64,000 nt of DNA from Bryobacter aggregatus MPL3 (GCF_000702445.1 NZ_JNIF01000003.1:1054001-1118000), one strand, 5' to 3'. Shown: positions 35,385-45,549, numbered from the stretch's first letter. The notes: a model not told the origin generated them from the letters alone. Made by a program: numbers and translations.

Positions 35385-36133
35385 TGGCGGCCACGGGCAC
35401 CAAGCCGCGGCCGGAGTTGAGCGAGGCGGAAGCGTCGGTCTGGGTTCGGGATATGTTCGGGCGGGTGGCTCCGCGCTATGACCTGTTGAATCGCCTGCTG
35501 AGTTTTCAGGTGGATCGGGTGTGGCGCTGGAGGACGGCGCGGGCGATGGCTCCGTTTTTGAAGCCGGACGCGGTGGTACTCGATTTGTGTTGTGGGACCG
35601 GGGACTTGCTACAGGCGCTCGAGCGGACCGGGAAGGCGCGCTACATCGCAGCGGATTTCTGCCATCCGATGTTGGTGCAGACGCGGAGCAAGTCTGAAGC
35701 GCCGCTGGTAGAAGCCGATGGTCTGCGCTTACCGATTGCCGATGGGAGTCTCGATCTGATCACGATTGGCTTTGGGTTTCGCAATTTTGTAAATTACCGG
35801 GCTGGCGTGGTGGAGTTGCTGCGGGTATTGAAGCCTGGGGGGCGGGTGGCGATTCTGGAGTTTACGACACCGCCGTATGGGGTGGTGCGTGGGTTCATGC
35901 AGGTGTGGAACCGCTGGGTGATGGACCCAATTGGGCGGCTGGTTTCGGGCCAGGGCGATGCGTATCAGTATTTGCCAGAGAGCGTGAGCCGCTTTCCGGG
36001 GGCTGCAGAATTTGCGGCGCTGATGCGCGAGGGTGGCTTTGCCGAAGTGAGCTATCGCTATTTCGATCTCGGAATTGCAGCGCTGCATGTTGGAATGAAG
36101 AAATCGACGATTTCTGTTGCAAAACAGGCCTGA
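35384..36133 (+). CDS. ubiE: Demethylmenaquinone/ubiquinone methyltransferase
   Basis: 249 residues from the ATG at 35384 (a GTG three bases earlier is in frame). VRDMFGRVAPRYDLLNRLLS and the SAM motif VLDLCCGTGDLLQALERTGK, followed by DLITIGFGFRNFVNYRAGVV and RVLKPGGRVAILEFTTP, are the two MenG/UbiE signatures. It methylates the quinone ring in the last step of menaquinone synthesis; the menaquinone role is inferred from aerobic acidobacterial physiology. Last gene of the rsmG-aroB-ubiE operon. Confidence 0.94.
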   Translation: MAATGTKPRPELSEAEASVWVRDMFGRVAPRYDLLNRLLSFQVDRVWRWRTARAMAPFLKPDAVVLDLCCGTGDLLQALERTGKARYIAADFCHPMLVQTRSKSEAPLVEADGLRLPIADGSLDLITIGFGFRNFVNYRAGVVELLRVLKPGGRVAILEFTTPPYGVVRGFMQVWNRWVMDPIGRLVSGQGDAYQYLPESVSRFPGAAEFAALMREGGFAEVSYRYFDLGIAALHVGMKKSTISVAKQA

Positions 36134-36198
36134 AGATGGCGGCCCCTCTGGTTGAAAGCAATGGGATGCGAATATTCCGAGTTTCTAGCTTGGGTACA

Positions 36199-38841
36199 CT
36201 ACTCAAAACGGAGTGCCGTGATCGCATCTGTTCCGGCTGCGCGATTAGCGGGGATCAGGCAGGCCGACGCGGCGACAATCATTAGCACTACAACGCCCCC
36301 TGCAATGGTAAGAGGGTCAGTCGGCTCAACTGCGAAGAGAAGGCCCCGAATAGCCCGGCCGACAATCAGCGCGACGCTAATACCAACTGCCAACCCTACA
36401 GCGACCGGCGCCATTCCCTTCCCAACAATCATCCACAGCACCTGCGACCGCTGAGCGCCCAACGCCATCCGGATACCGATTTCACTCCGGCGGCGAATCA
36501 CGGAATAAGAGACTACCCCATAGATGCCCAGGCAAGCCACCAAAAGCGCGCACGTGGCAAAGGCAGCCATGAGTGTCAACTGGAATCTGCGTTGAGCGAC
36601 TGAGCGATCGACAACATCCTCCAGTGTCCGAATTGCTTTGATCGGCAATTGTGCATCTTCGCTACGGATTGCGGCCTGAATGGCTCCGACAATCGCACGC
36701 GGGTCCCCTCGGGTCCGAATTACCAAGGAAAGACCGTCGGGCACACGTTGCCAGTAGGGATAATAGGCCGTAGGTGGTGGGTCGCTTTGGAGCTCGGCAC
36801 GCACGTCGGCAACGATACCAACCAGTGTCTTGACCTTGTCGTCCTCGCCCATGAAAGTCCGGCCTACCGGGTTGAGCTCCGCCGGCCAGAGGAGCTTTGC
36901 CGCTTTGACCGATAGAACAGCCACACCGCGCCCGCGATCACTCTCCTCGAACATCCGGCCGGCACGGATGGGAATGTTCATCGCAGAGAAATATCCCGGG
37001 CTGGAGTATCGGTTATCCACTGGGTGCTGTTGTTCGCGGGGCGTACCTTCGAGGTAGATCGGGTCATTCCAGGTATGGCCGAGCGTGGGCAAGTGAGTAA
37101 TGGCTCCAGAGACTTCAACTCCAGAGATCGCCCTGACTTTTGTTAGAAGCCGTTCAAACAATTTCTCCCGTACACCGTCGTTTGCATACAAGTTACTAGT
37201 AGGTTGAACGTCGACTGTGAGCACACGTTCCATGTCGAATCCCTTATCAACTTGGAGGAGTCGTGTAAGGCTGCCAGTGAGGAGTCCGGCGACAATCAGC
37301 AGCGCCGCGCTGAGTGCCACTTCGATGCTGATGAGGCCTTCGCGAAGACGTAGGCCGTGGCGTCCTTCGGTTGCTGAGCGGCCGCCAGCCCGCAATGCTT
37401 CCTGCGGATCCGCACGCGTCAACCGCCACGCGGGAAGGGCGCCGAACACAACCACGGCCAGAAGGGTCAGGCAGAGAGCAAAGAAGAGAACTGTGGAATC
37501 GACGCGGATCTCATCCAGGCGGGGAATGTCAAGCGTAGTAGTTGCCACGAGTATTCGAAGGCTCCATCTTGCCAGGAGAATTCCGAGAGCTCCGCCCGAG
37601 ACGGCGAGCACCAGACTCTCAGTCATCACCATGCGGAATTGGCGTCCTCGACTGGCGCCGAGGGCGGTCCGGATTGCTGTTTCTCGACTGCGTGACGCGT
37701 TCCGGGCGAGAAGCAGATTTGCGAGATTGACGCACACGATGAACAGGACCGCGCCGACAGATGCAGCCAACAGCCACAAGCCGAGCCGCGCGCTGCCGGT
37801 GAAGAGCTCGTGTGCGGGAATCAGCCTCGCCGTAAGGCCTTCTTTACGTCCGAGCTGTGCAGGAAAACGTGCCTGAACGACATTAATCTCAGCAAGTGCC
37901 TGCTCGGGTGTTCCGCCGCGCCTGACTCGAACGACAGCCGAATAATTAAAGTTGCCCATGATCCGCGAGAGTTCTGGCTGGGCGAGAACCAAGGGCCGGA
38001 AGATCTCGAAGCGAACGTTTGTTCTTCCATGGTACGGGAGCCACAACGGAGCAGGAACAATGCCGACCACCTCGTGATTTTGGCCGTCGACCACAATCAT
38101 CTTGCCAATGAGGGAGCGATCGGCATGAAAGCGAGAGCGCCAAAGGGATTCAGATAGAATCGCCACGTTATTCTTACCTTCCAGCTCTTCCTCTGCGAGG
38201 AAAGCCCGGCCCAGGATCGGTTCGATGCCGAAAAGCGCAAAAAGATTGTGGGGCACGTCGACGCCCGGGATAGACACAGAATCTTCGCCGGTGACGACAT
38301 TGCTCGTGGTCGCATGCATCAGCGCAACCTGTTCCAGCGACGGGCATCGCTTCGCCCATTCGCGAGCGTGGAGCGGATTGATTGGACTCGCTGAACCTTG
38401 CCCGGGCGAATTGAAGACTACTTCGCGAACCGCGAAGACATTCTCCGGATCTTTGTAGGCAAGAGGCCGGAGGATCACCGTGTTGACAACGGAAAAGATG
38501 GCGGTGTTGGCGCCGATGCCGATAGCGAGCGAAAGAATTGCGGTTGCTGCGAAACCGGGATTGTTGCGGATCCACCGGAAAGCATAGCGAAGATCTTGGC
38601 CGATCGCATCCAGGACCGGCAGACCGCGCTGTTCCCTGTAGGTCTCCTTGGCCGATTCCACGCTGCCGAACTGGAGTTTTGCTCTTCGATGAGCTTCATC
38701 GGGCGGGAGGCCGCTACGCATGTTTTCGTCCGCGAGCATCTGGATATGGGACTCGAGTTCCTCGGCTAGGTCGATTTCCCGGCCATGCCCATTCAGGCTG
38801 CCGAGAAAACGGTGACAGAATCCGCGCAGTCTACGGATCAT
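36199..38841 (-). CDS. ADOP-type duplicated ABC permease (MacB/FtsX-like)
   Basis: 880 residues from the ATG at 38841. An N-terminal cytoplasmic segment (IDLAEELESHIQMLADENMR, DEAHRRAKLQFGSVESAKET) typical of the Acidobacterial duplicated orphan permease family precedes two copies of a MacB periplasmic core plus FtsX domain. The first core starts about 80 (AILSLAIGIGANTAIFSVVN) and FtsX segments carry EIGIRMALGAQRSQVLWMIV at the C-terminus. No ATPase gene is adjacent, as is usual for the family; its role is not established. The start overlaps the stop of the PadR gene (ATGA), so the pair is translationally coupled. Confidence 0.92.
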   Translation of the reverse strand: MIRRLRGFCHRFLGSLNGHGREIDLAEELESHIQMLADENMRSGLPPDEAHRRAKLQFGSVESAKETYREQRGLPVLDAIGQDLRYAFRWIRNNPGFAATAILSLAIGIGANTAIFSVVNTVILRPLAYKDPENVFAVREVVFNSPGQGSASPINPLHAREWAKRCPSLEQVALMHATTSNVVTGEDSVSIPGVDVPHNLFALFGIEPILGRAFLAEEELEGKNNVAILSESLWRSRFHADRSLIGKMIVVDGQNHEVVGIVPAPLWLPYHGRTNVRFEIFRPLVLAQPELSRIMGNFNYSAVVRVRRGGTPEQALAEINVVQARFPAQLGRKEGLTARLIPAHELFTGSARLGLWLLAASVGAVLFIVCVNLANLLLARNASRSRETAIRTALGASRGRQFRMVMTESLVLAVSGGALGILLARWSLRILVATTTLDIPRLDEIRVDSTVLFFALCLTLLAVVVFGALPAWRLTRADPQEALRAGGRSATEGRHGLRLREGLISIEVALSAALLIVAGLLTGSLTRLLQVDKGFDMERVLTVDVQPTSNLYANDGVREKLFERLLTKVRAISGVEVSGAITHLPTLGHTWNDPIYLEGTPREQQHPVDNRYSSPGYFSAMNIPIRAGRMFEESDRGRGVAVLSVKAAKLLWPAELNPVGRTFMGEDDKVKTLVGIVADVRAELQSDPPPTAYYPYWQRVPDGLSLVIRTRGDPRAIVGAIQAAIRSEDAQLPIKAIRTLEDVVDRSVAQRRFQLTLMAAFATCALLVACLGIYGVVSYSVIRRRSEIGIRMALGAQRSQVLWMIVGKGMAPVAVGLAVGISVALIVGRAIRGLLFAVEPTDPLTIAGGVVVLMIVAASACLIPANRAAGTDAITALRFE

Positions 38842-39182
38842 GCCTTGAATCCTTTCAACGCCAGAAAGCGCGCAACGATTTCGGTAGCCTGAGCCCACTG
38901 CTTAACCTCTGCATCGAGTTGGCTCTGACCAGCCCGGGTGATTCGGTAAAACTTGGCGCGCCGCTTATTCTCGGAAACGCCCCATTCAGACACGATGGCA
39001 CCTTCCTGTTCGAGTTTGAGGAGGACGGGGTAGAGCGTGCCGTGATTGATGGCGAGCAGGTCGTGGCTGGTCTGTTCGACGCGGCGCGCAATGCCATATC
39101 CGTGCTGGGGCCCCATAGCATGGAGCGTTTTGAGAACCATAATAGCCAGCGTGCCCTGCCAGACGTCTGCTTTCTTTTTCAT
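38838..39182 (-). CDS. PadR-family transcriptional regulator
   Basis: 114 residues from the ATG at 39182; codons upstream in the frame lack a family match. ADVWQGTLAIMVLKTLHAMG, GYGIARRVEQTSHDLLAINH, GTLYPVLLKLEQEGAIVSEW and RAKFYRITRAGQSQLDAEVK are the winged helix and wing of PadR. It is coupled to the permease gene and presumably represses it and itself. The upstream DNA shows GATA...TATC dyad-like words near 39255-39276, a weak operator candidate. Confidence 0.92.
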   Translation of the reverse strand: MKKKADVWQGTLAIMVLKTLHAMGPQHGYGIARRVEQTSHDLLAINHGTLYPVLLKLEQEGAIVSEWGVSENKRRAKFYRITRAGQSQLDAEVKQWAQATEIVARFLALKGFKA

Positions 39183-39635
39183 ATTGGTTTCCCACATGAG
39201 TGTGCCATGCTTCATATTGGAAAGCAATAGGTGCGCGCACACTCTCCTCCCAGATACTCTCCCGACTACCTATCGTGGAGGGAGCAAGATTACATCCAGT
39301 TGGATTCCGTGTTGGCTGCCGATCTGGTATAGCCTGGTTCGACCCAAGCCCATGCAACACTGTCTCCGGTGCCTTCTTGCACCTGTTCCGCCAGAATAGT
39401 ATCGCTTTCGGAGCCGGGGGAGGCCATCCCCTTCAGAATCTCAACAGTTAATGACAGCTCTAAGTGGAATGTTCACCGAACTGGCGAAGAAGACGGAGCG
39501 AACCAATGCTTTGGTCGAATTGCAGATACGCTTGATTCTGGCTGCCCCCAATCGTGAATCGTTCAGTTCGTCGAGAGTGAGAATCCGCAAAACCTCCCGG
39601 AAAAGCGGCACTCGCTTGATAGCATGGAGGCCATA
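39183..39635 (+). other. Intergenic region without a recognisable gene
   Basis: About 450 bases between divergent PadR and cytochrome genes. Open frames of 60-83 codons exist on both strands but none has a family match or a ribosome-binding site with a coherent start. It should hold the PadR promoter on the left; the right-hand cytochrome gene has GGAGG six bases before its GTG. Confidence 0.45.
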
Positions 39636-40607
39636 GTGATTCGCCCGCTGCCCCTGATTCCCCTGCTGCTCCTGTCTTTATCTGGTTGTAAGCAAGCACC
39701 CGTTCTCGAACCCGTTCCGGAGTGGGCCTATCCCACCAATCCAGCTCCGGCGCCTGGCCCGAAGCCTCCCGTGCCGCAAGGCCCCTTCCAGATCAAAAGC
39801 AGCCAACTCTCCTTTACACGGGCCCAACTCTCCAATCTTTTTGCTGCCCCGGACTGGAGCCCCGAGGGGCATCCCACGATGCCATCCGTTGTCTCTCATG
39901 GACGAGAACCCGAGGTGCGGGCCTGCGCCTATTGCCACCTGCCAACTGGGAGCGGACGGCCGGAGAACTCTCGACTGGCTGGCTTGCCCATCCCATACTT
40001 CGTCGATCAGATGAAGGCGTTCCGCGATGGCTCCCGAACACCGTTCCTTGTCGACAGAGCGCCAACCATCAATATGACCAAGACGGCCAAGGCGATGACC
40101 GATGCCGAGATCGAGACTGCTGCCCGATATTTTGCAAGCCTGAAACCACTGTCTTTCGTCCGCGTGGTGGAGACAACGATGGTTCCCAAATCCCGCATCG
40201 CCGGGTGGTTGTTCCACTTTCAGCCGGAGAAGGGGGAAGAGGCCCTCGGCCAACGGATTCTCGAAGGGCCTGAGGACTTTGAGCAGTTTGAGTTGCGCGA
40301 TCCGGAGACCCGCTACATTGCCTATGCACCGGTCGGGAGCCTCGCGTTGGGGAAACGCCTCGCGGAGACCTGGGGGAACAATAAGGAGCTGGAATGCTCC
40401 AGCTGTCACGGTCCGGGCTACCGGGGTAAGGAGGCTGTTCCAGGCATTGCAGGCCGTTCGCCAAGCGCCATTGTTCGTCAGCTGTATGACATGAAGGCTG
40501 GCGTTCGACGTGGTGGCAAGACGTCGGAGATGGAAAAGGTGGTCAAGGAGATGACGAACAGCGATATGGTGGCCTTGGCGGCGTATATTGGGTCGCTGAG
40601 ACCATAG
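39636..40607 (+). CDS. Diheme cytochrome c lipoprotein
   Basis: 323 residues from the GTG at 39636, chosen because GGAGG sits six bases upstream and it gives a clean lipoprotein signal (PLPLIPLLLLSLSGC, lipobox LSGC). Two heme-binding CxxCH motifs occur: CAYCH near residue 95 and CSSCH near 250, in c553/c4-like cytochrome domains. It should be a membrane-anchored periplasmic electron carrier. No oxidase or dehydrogenase partner is adjacent. Confidence 0.88.
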   Translation: MIRPLPLIPLLLLSLSGCKQAPVLEPVPEWAYPTNPAPAPGPKPPVPQGPFQIKSSQLSFTRAQLSNLFAAPDWSPEGHPTMPSVVSHGREPEVRACAYCHLPTGSGRPENSRLAGLPIPYFVDQMKAFRDGSRTPFLVDRAPTINMTKTAKAMTDAEIETAARYFASLKPLSFVRVVETTMVPKSRIAGWLFHFQPEKGEEALGQRILEGPEDFEQFELRDPETRYIAYAPVGSLALGKRLAETWGNNKELECSSCHGPGYRGKEAVPGIAGRSPSAIVRQLYDMKAGVRRGGKTSEMEKVVKEMTNSDMVALAAYIGSLRP

Positions 40608-40913
40608 GTTTCGGCTAATTTCACTTTATCTCGATGCAGAATATGATATATTTTGGCCACGTCTTATGGTCGAGTCAGTGTTCGGGCGGCTATACATCGA
40701 AATGAGAGATAAAGATGACATTATTGTTAAGTAAAATGGCGACGATTTGCGCCGTTGTTATTGCACTGGCGGCAACGCCGGTTCATGCAAGTATCACAGG
40801 TCCAAGCAAACTCGAAGTTAATCTTGGCCCACTACCAATCGACAAATATTCCTCCACTAATTACGATTCAACGCTTTCCACTACCTATATTAAGAATTGT
40901 TCCTCTTCCTTAA

Positions 40914-42176
40914 GAACTTGTTGAAAAACTCGCCGCTGGATGTGACGCTGAAATATTTTAGAGCATCTATGTTTTATGCGCGGAACCGACCAGCAACAAA
41001 GAACCCTGATCAGCTACGTGAACCTTGAAGATCGGATCGCAGAGGACCATCCACTGAGGAAAGTACGGCAACTGGTAGACGGGTTGCTCAAGAGCATGGA
41101 TGGAGAGTTTGAGCAGATGTATTCGCGAGTGGGGCGTCCTTCGATTCCGCCCGAGCGTCAGCTCAGAGCGTTGTTGTTGCAAATCTTCTACTCGGTGCGC
41201 AGCGAGCGCTTGCTAATGGAGCAGTTGGACTACAACCTGTTGTTCCGTTGGTTCATTGGGCTTGAGATCGATGAGCCGGTTTGGAACCACGCCGTATTCA
41301 GCAAGAACCGGGAGCGGCTGTTGAATGAAGAGGTCGCGCAGAAGTTCTTTAGCCGGGTCAATGAGTTGGCCTCTGGATTCATGTCCGATGAGCACTTCAC
41401 GGTGGATGGAACGCTGATCGAAGCCTGGGCAGGACAGAAGAGATTTCAACGAAAAGATGGCGAAGGCCCCAAAGATGGCAAGCAGTTCCACGGCGAGAAG
41501 CGCAGCAATGAAACGCACGAGTCCAAGACAGATCCAGATGCCCGCTTGTACAAGAAGGGGAATGGGCAGGAAGCCAAGCTCAGCTACCTCGGCCACATTG
41601 TGATCGAGAACCGCAATGGTTTGATCCGTGAGGTGATGAGCACGCAAGCCGATGGTCATGGCGAAGCCGATGCCGCCTTATTGATGGCGGCCAAAATAGC
41701 GCGGCCCGGCAAACGCATAACGCTGGGGGCCGACAAAGCTTATGACCGCAAGGACTTTGTCAAAACAGTGCGCGAGTTGGGAGTGACCCCACATGTGGCG
41801 CAGAACAACAAGAATCGCAGAAGCGCCATTGATCAGCGTACGACAAGGCATGAAGGGTATCGCATGAGCCTCAGCAAGAGGTGGCTTGTAGAGAAGGCCT
41901 TCGGATGGATGAAGCAAACGGGCGGACTGAAAAAGATCAAGCTGCGGGGAATCGATAAGGTCGGATGGCTGGTCACTTATACAGCCGCAGCTTACAATCT
42001 GCTTCGAGTCAAAACCCTGCAGGAGCAGTGTGCCTAAATGACGGAAAATGGCCCAAAATCAATGGTTTTCGGCCTATCGCGGGAGCGCGGGCAGGTTCAA
42101 TTTTGAGCAATGATTCAATACATCCTCATCCAGATACCATCATATTCGCGGTAGAGGGGTATTTTTCAACAAGTTC
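40914..42176 (+). mobile_element. IS5-family insertion sequence, complete
   Basis: 1263 bp bounded by a perfect 15-bp terminal inverted repeat GAACTTGTTGAAAAA and flanked by TTAA on both sides (40910-40913 and 42177-42180), the probable target duplication; a 2-bp TA duplication gives the same joint. It carries one intact transposase gene on the plus strand. Insertion splits the hydrolase-like gene after codon 66. Confidence 0.92.
40976..42037 (+). CDS. IS5-family transposase
   Basis: 353 residues, intact. An N-terminal DUF772-type domain (ISYVNLEDRIAEDHPLRKVR, VGRPSIPPERQLRALLLQIF) precedes the DDE catalytic domain: HFTVDGTLIEAWA (first Asp), TLGADKAYDRKDFV (second Asp) and RWLVEKAFGWMKQTG (Glu). 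The N-terminal region and the downstream YNLLRVKTL tail fit IS5-group enzymes. The element looks recently active because ends, target repeat and gene are all intact. Confidence 0.93.
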   Translation: MRGTDQQQRTLISYVNLEDRIAEDHPLRKVRQLVDGLLKSMDGEFEQMYSRVGRPSIPPERQLRALLLQIFYSVRSERLLMEQLDYNLLFRWFIGLEIDEPVWNHAVFSKNRERLLNEEVAQKFFSRVNELASGFMSDEHFTVDGTLIEAWAGQKRFQRKDGEGPKDGKQFHGEKRSNETHESKTDPDARLYKKGNGQEAKLSYLGHIVIENRNGLIREVMSTQADGHGEADAALLMAAKIARPGKRITLGADKAYDRKDFVKTVRELGVTPHVAQNNKNRRSAIDQRTTRHEGYRMSLSKRWLVEKAFGWMKQTGGLKKIKLRGIDKVGWLVTYTAAAYNLLRVKTLQEQCA

Positions 42177-42662
42177 TTAACCGTCCGCGCTTGCGTGCAG
42201 GGCTTGCTCTCTAACTACGCAAGTCAGAAGGTTACTGCGGTTCGATTCATGTTTGGTATGTGTGGCGGCGGGTTCAGCACCCCGCTCTCAAATTGTGGGA
42301 CGACGAGTCCCATAATTTATAACTCTCCCTGGCGCAGTCAGCTCTTGCTATTTCTTACTGATGTGAAAAATGCGGGGATCAATAGCGTCATTCCTTCTCC
42401 GATGCACTGGACATTTTACAATCAGTACGATTCGTATTGCAATAATCCTCTGAACCCAAATGACCTAAAGTGCGGCGATTCCAATGGGAACTATAATTTC
42501 CTTGTTAATGCAAGAGTGCCGTCCCTGAATGATGGACTGAAATGGCAACTGACGTACGATCCCTGCACGTCAAGCAACGTTCCACTCTTCTTCTGGCCCA
42601 CGGCGCCTTTTCCAGTCCGAGGCGCAAACAATATGGGGCAGGAAGAGGGACCTTGGATGAAA

Positions 42663-43933
42663 TGAAATTAGCGGAAGATCAGCGGACACAATGATGGGAA
42701 ACGGCGCTTAGGGGAAGAGGCGAAGGGAGGGCGTAGCCCGACAGGAGCCGAAGCCCCTAAGCGCCCCGAGCGGGTCCTTACGGTGATAGATTTGGAATCT
42801 TCCAAAACACCAAAATCACCCCGAAAGGACACACTCATGAGCGACAACCAGAAGCTTATCAAAGCGCGCATTGGACTGCTCCAACTCGCCCAGGAATTGG
42901 GCAACATCAAGGCCGCCTGCCAGCGAGCCGGCATCAGCCGCAGCCACTTCTACGAGATCAAGGAAGCCTACGAGAAGCACGGAGCCGACGGGCTTGAGCC
43001 GAGGCAACGCCGGACGCCTCGGATGCCGAATCAGACTCCGCCCGAGCTTGAAAAGCAGATCCTCGAGATGACGGCGCAGTATCCGACCTACAGTTACATC
43101 CGCATTGCCGACCAGCTTCGTTTGGTCGGCATCGGTGTCTCTGCCCCCGCCGTCCGAGGGGTCTGGGTACGGCACGGCATCACTCTCCGGCTCCAGCGCC
43201 TGCTCTGGCTGGACAAGAAGACCGCCACCGAAGGCGGCGTGCTGACGGAGCAAGCCAAGCGGCTCCTGCAGAAGCATCAGGGCCGAAACGTTGACCCGGA
43301 ACAACATATCGCTGCACCGCATTCTGGCTATCTGCTTTGCCAGGACACTTACTTTGTAGGCACGATCAAAGGCGTCGGCAAGGTCTACATGCAGACGGTC
43401 ATTGACGCACACTGCTCGCAAGCCTTCGCCAAGGTCTATCTCAGCAAGATGCCGATCACTGCGGCAGACACACTGAATGATCGAGTCATCCCCTTCTATG
43501 ACGATGAGAAGGTGGGGATCGAGCGGTTGCTCACCGACAATGGCCGCGAGTACTGTGGACTCGAAGCTCGTCATCCCTTCGAGATCTATCTGGCGATTAA
43601 CCAGATCCGCCACAAGAGAACGCAGATCGCTTCCCCTCAATCCAACGGCTTCTGTGAGCGCTTCCATCGCACGATCAAGGAGGAGTTTTACAGCATCAAG
43701 TTCCGGCAAAAGATCTATCAGTCTGTGGCTGAATTACAAGATGATCTGGACGCCTATCTGAGCTTCTACAATCGCCAGCGACCCCATCATGGATATCGGA
43801 CTCAAGGCCGAACGCCATACCAGGCTTTCCTCGATGGGAAAATCGCCCAGGCGCAACCTATGGCAGCATGAAGTAACCGAATCTCAACCGAGGCCCGTAA
43901 GCCCTCGTGTCCGGAGATCTTCAGCTAAATACA
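42663..43933 (+). mobile_element. IS481-family insertion sequence, complete
   Basis: 1271 bp. The ends are imperfect inverted repeats beginning TG: TGAAATTAGCGGAAGATC at the left and, on the minus strand, TGTATTTAGCTGAAGATC at the right, both continuing with CGGACAC. It is flanked by GATGAAA on both sides (42656-42662 and 43934-43940), a 7-bp target duplication. Removal restores the hydrolase frame at WMK/AND. Confidence 0.88.
42837..43871 (+). CDS. IS481-family transposase
   Basis: 344 residues from the ATG at 42837. The N-terminal HTH (NIKAACQRAGISRSHFYEIK) and linker (HGADGLEPRQRRTP) lead to an rve-type DDE core: QDTYFVGTIKG (Asp), ERLLTDNGREYCG (Asp) and SPQSNGFCERFHRT (Glu), then FYNRQRPHHGYRTQGRTPY, the usual IS3/IS481 C-terminal motif. 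Intact, so the element could still move. Confidence 0.94.
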   Translation: MSDNQKLIKARIGLLQLAQELGNIKAACQRAGISRSHFYEIKEAYEKHGADGLEPRQRRTPRMPNQTPPELEKQILEMTAQYPTYSYIRIADQLRLVGIGVSAPAVRGVWVRHGITLRLQRLLWLDKKTATEGGVLTEQAKRLLQKHQGRNVDPEQHIAAPHSGYLLCQDTYFVGTIKGVGKVYMQTVIDAHCSQAFAKVYLSKMPITAADTLNDRVIPFYDDEKVGIERLLTDNGREYCGLEARHPFEIYLAINQIRHKRTQIASPQSNGFCERFHRTIKEEFYSIKFRQKIYQSVAELQDDLDAYLSFYNRQRPHHGYRTQGRTPYQAFLDGKIAQAQPMAA

Positions 43934-44799
43934 GATGAAAGCGAACGATAACAGCTACAATTGTGCGCCGGCAAATCCATACTTCGTGGGTTGGAACAAT
44001 ATCTATACTGTCTACGATGCAGCCATGTCAGCCGTTCAGTCCGCCGGACTGATTGCGAGTGAATTTGACATCACCAACGAAATCGATCCGGCATTTCATA
44101 CAGTCATGGGACGCATGATTGTGGATAACAAGCACACCGGGCCAGGCATCAATCCCAGGCCCCTTGAGGCGGTCCGTTATTATCTCAATACCTATGGGTC
44201 TGATTATCTGCACGCTAGCTATTCAACCGGCGACGTCGGCACAGTTCTCTCGTACGACTGCAGTTCTCTGTACGGGGACTCAGCGCGCTTAACCCGCACA
44301 TCTGCTCTGGTGTCGGCTATCGCGGGCGGTCTATTTGGATTGGGATCAATCAGTCCAGTAAACGGTCTCCCTTGCGCCACAATCCCCGTCACATCGAGCT
44401 CGACTGTTGGTATGCCCTCTACGTCTTACCCATTCACTCCCCCTACCATCATTGATTTCCATACATATATCGGGGGGGGAGCGTCGGAGGTCACGCTGCT
44501 CTTTAATAACGTTTGGTCATTCTACAATAGCTTCTCTCCCATCGGATGGCGGGGATACAACCACGACGTATATACAAGCATCTTTATCGTCGGGGAGACC
44601 CATTCAAATGTGAACGCGTGCGGCCAGACCAAGACCGATGCGTCCAATGTTGTTACTGGGTACAATGCTAGCTCCATGGCAGGCAGGTCGCCGACCGTTA
44701 TCTTTCGGCCCTGGAATAATGTGCAGGAAGGCTCCGCCTGTTATCCTTATCCACATACAATCAACCCTCCATACACCCCAGTCCCGTAAGGAAATCGAC

Positions 44800-45507
44800 A
44801 TGAAAGCTATCCTGATTCTAATTGCATGTTCTGCGGCCACACTCTGCGGTTCCGATATGGTTCTTCGGGTCGTTGACTCTAATAATCAGCCTGTGGCGGG
44901 CGCGCAAGTCACCGCGATTTTTGGAGGTCCTCGCCAATCTGACGGGCAAGCCAACTCTCCATGGAGTCTAAGCCGCTCGTCCGATATAGCAAGGAGATTG
45001 AGGTCAGACTTCATCACTGATGCCACAGGGCTGGCTATGATTCCAGTCAAAGACGGTCAGAGTGTGCTGATCTGCGGATCGATGTTAGCAAAACTCCTTG
45101 TAAGTAACTGCATCACTAATAAGCCACTTTATTTTGCTGCGGGAGAGATTCCTGCAACGACGAGTCTGCAGTTGTCGGAAGGCGTTCAACTGACATTTCG
45201 GTTGTCTACTGCCTTGGCAGAAAAATACGCAAAAAAACATTTCTCGAGTCCAGGTGTAGTGGTGGGGGTAATAAACGAAAGAGGCGAGTTCCAGCCCGCC
45301 ACGCCGACCGAAAACTCACTCTGGACGCTGGTCGCTCCTGTTGACACGAGCCTTAAAGCCAGTGCTGCGGGTGCAGGCATTCGAGTAGGGCTTGGGGGTT
45401 CAACTGCTTCACGTCCGGGTGATCGTGCACTGCTTGATCTGCCAGCTTATGAAAGGGGCACCAAGCACGAGCTGCTTGTGGAGGAGGCATCAGATGGTAA
45501 GCTCTAA
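44800..45507 (+). CDS. Hypothetical exported protein with an Ig-like start
   Basis: 235 residues from the ATG at 44800, ten bases after the hydrolase stop with AAGGAA upstream. Signal peptide MKAILILIACSAATLCG, then MVLRVVDSNNQPVAGAQVTA, a carboxypeptidase-regulatory-like or Ig-like strand pair, and a Gly/Ser-rich C-terminal half without a recognised domain. Probably co-transcribed with the interrupted hydrolase gene, so it may have lost its own upstream transcription through the insertions. Shares the AT-rich composition of that gene. Confidence 0.7.
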   Translation: MKAILILIACSAATLCGSDMVLRVVDSNNQPVAGAQVTAIFGGPRQSDGQANSPWSLSRSSDIARRLRSDFITDATGLAMIPVKDGQSVLICGSMLAKLLVSNCITNKPLYFAAGEIPATTSLQLSEGVQLTFRLSTALAEKYAKKHFSSPGVVVGVINERGEFQPATPTENSLWTLVAPVDTSLKASAAGAGIRVGLGGSTASRPGDRALLDLPAYERGTKHELLVEEASDGKL

Positions 45508-45549
45508 AGTCAGTCGGAAGGCTCCTCCGGCAATATTTGTTTTTTCATC

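Larger units (their letters stand above)
40715..44789 (+). pseudogene. Secreted glycoside-hydrolase-like gene split by two insertion sequences
   Basis: Three pieces (40715-40913, 42181-42662, 43941-44789) join into one frame of 510 codons once both elements and one target duplication each are removed; no internal stop or frameshift remains. The product has a signal peptide (MATICAVVIALAATPVHA) and several paired cysteines. ASEFDITNEIDP (Glu274) fits the Asn-Glu acid/base of clan GH-A, IIDFHTYIG a substrate-binding His-x-Tyr strand, and FIVGETHSN (Glu446) the nucleophile strand. Family not identified; a TIM-barrel glycosidase is an inference. Sequence is AT-rich relative to the window, suggesting acquisition. 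As it stands the gene yields only a 69-residue exported fragment. Confidence 0.8.

Noticed and set aside
39200-39636. Frames of 61-83 codons between PadR and the cytochrome gene
   Set aside because: Different frames overlap without one being clearly coding; no family seen.
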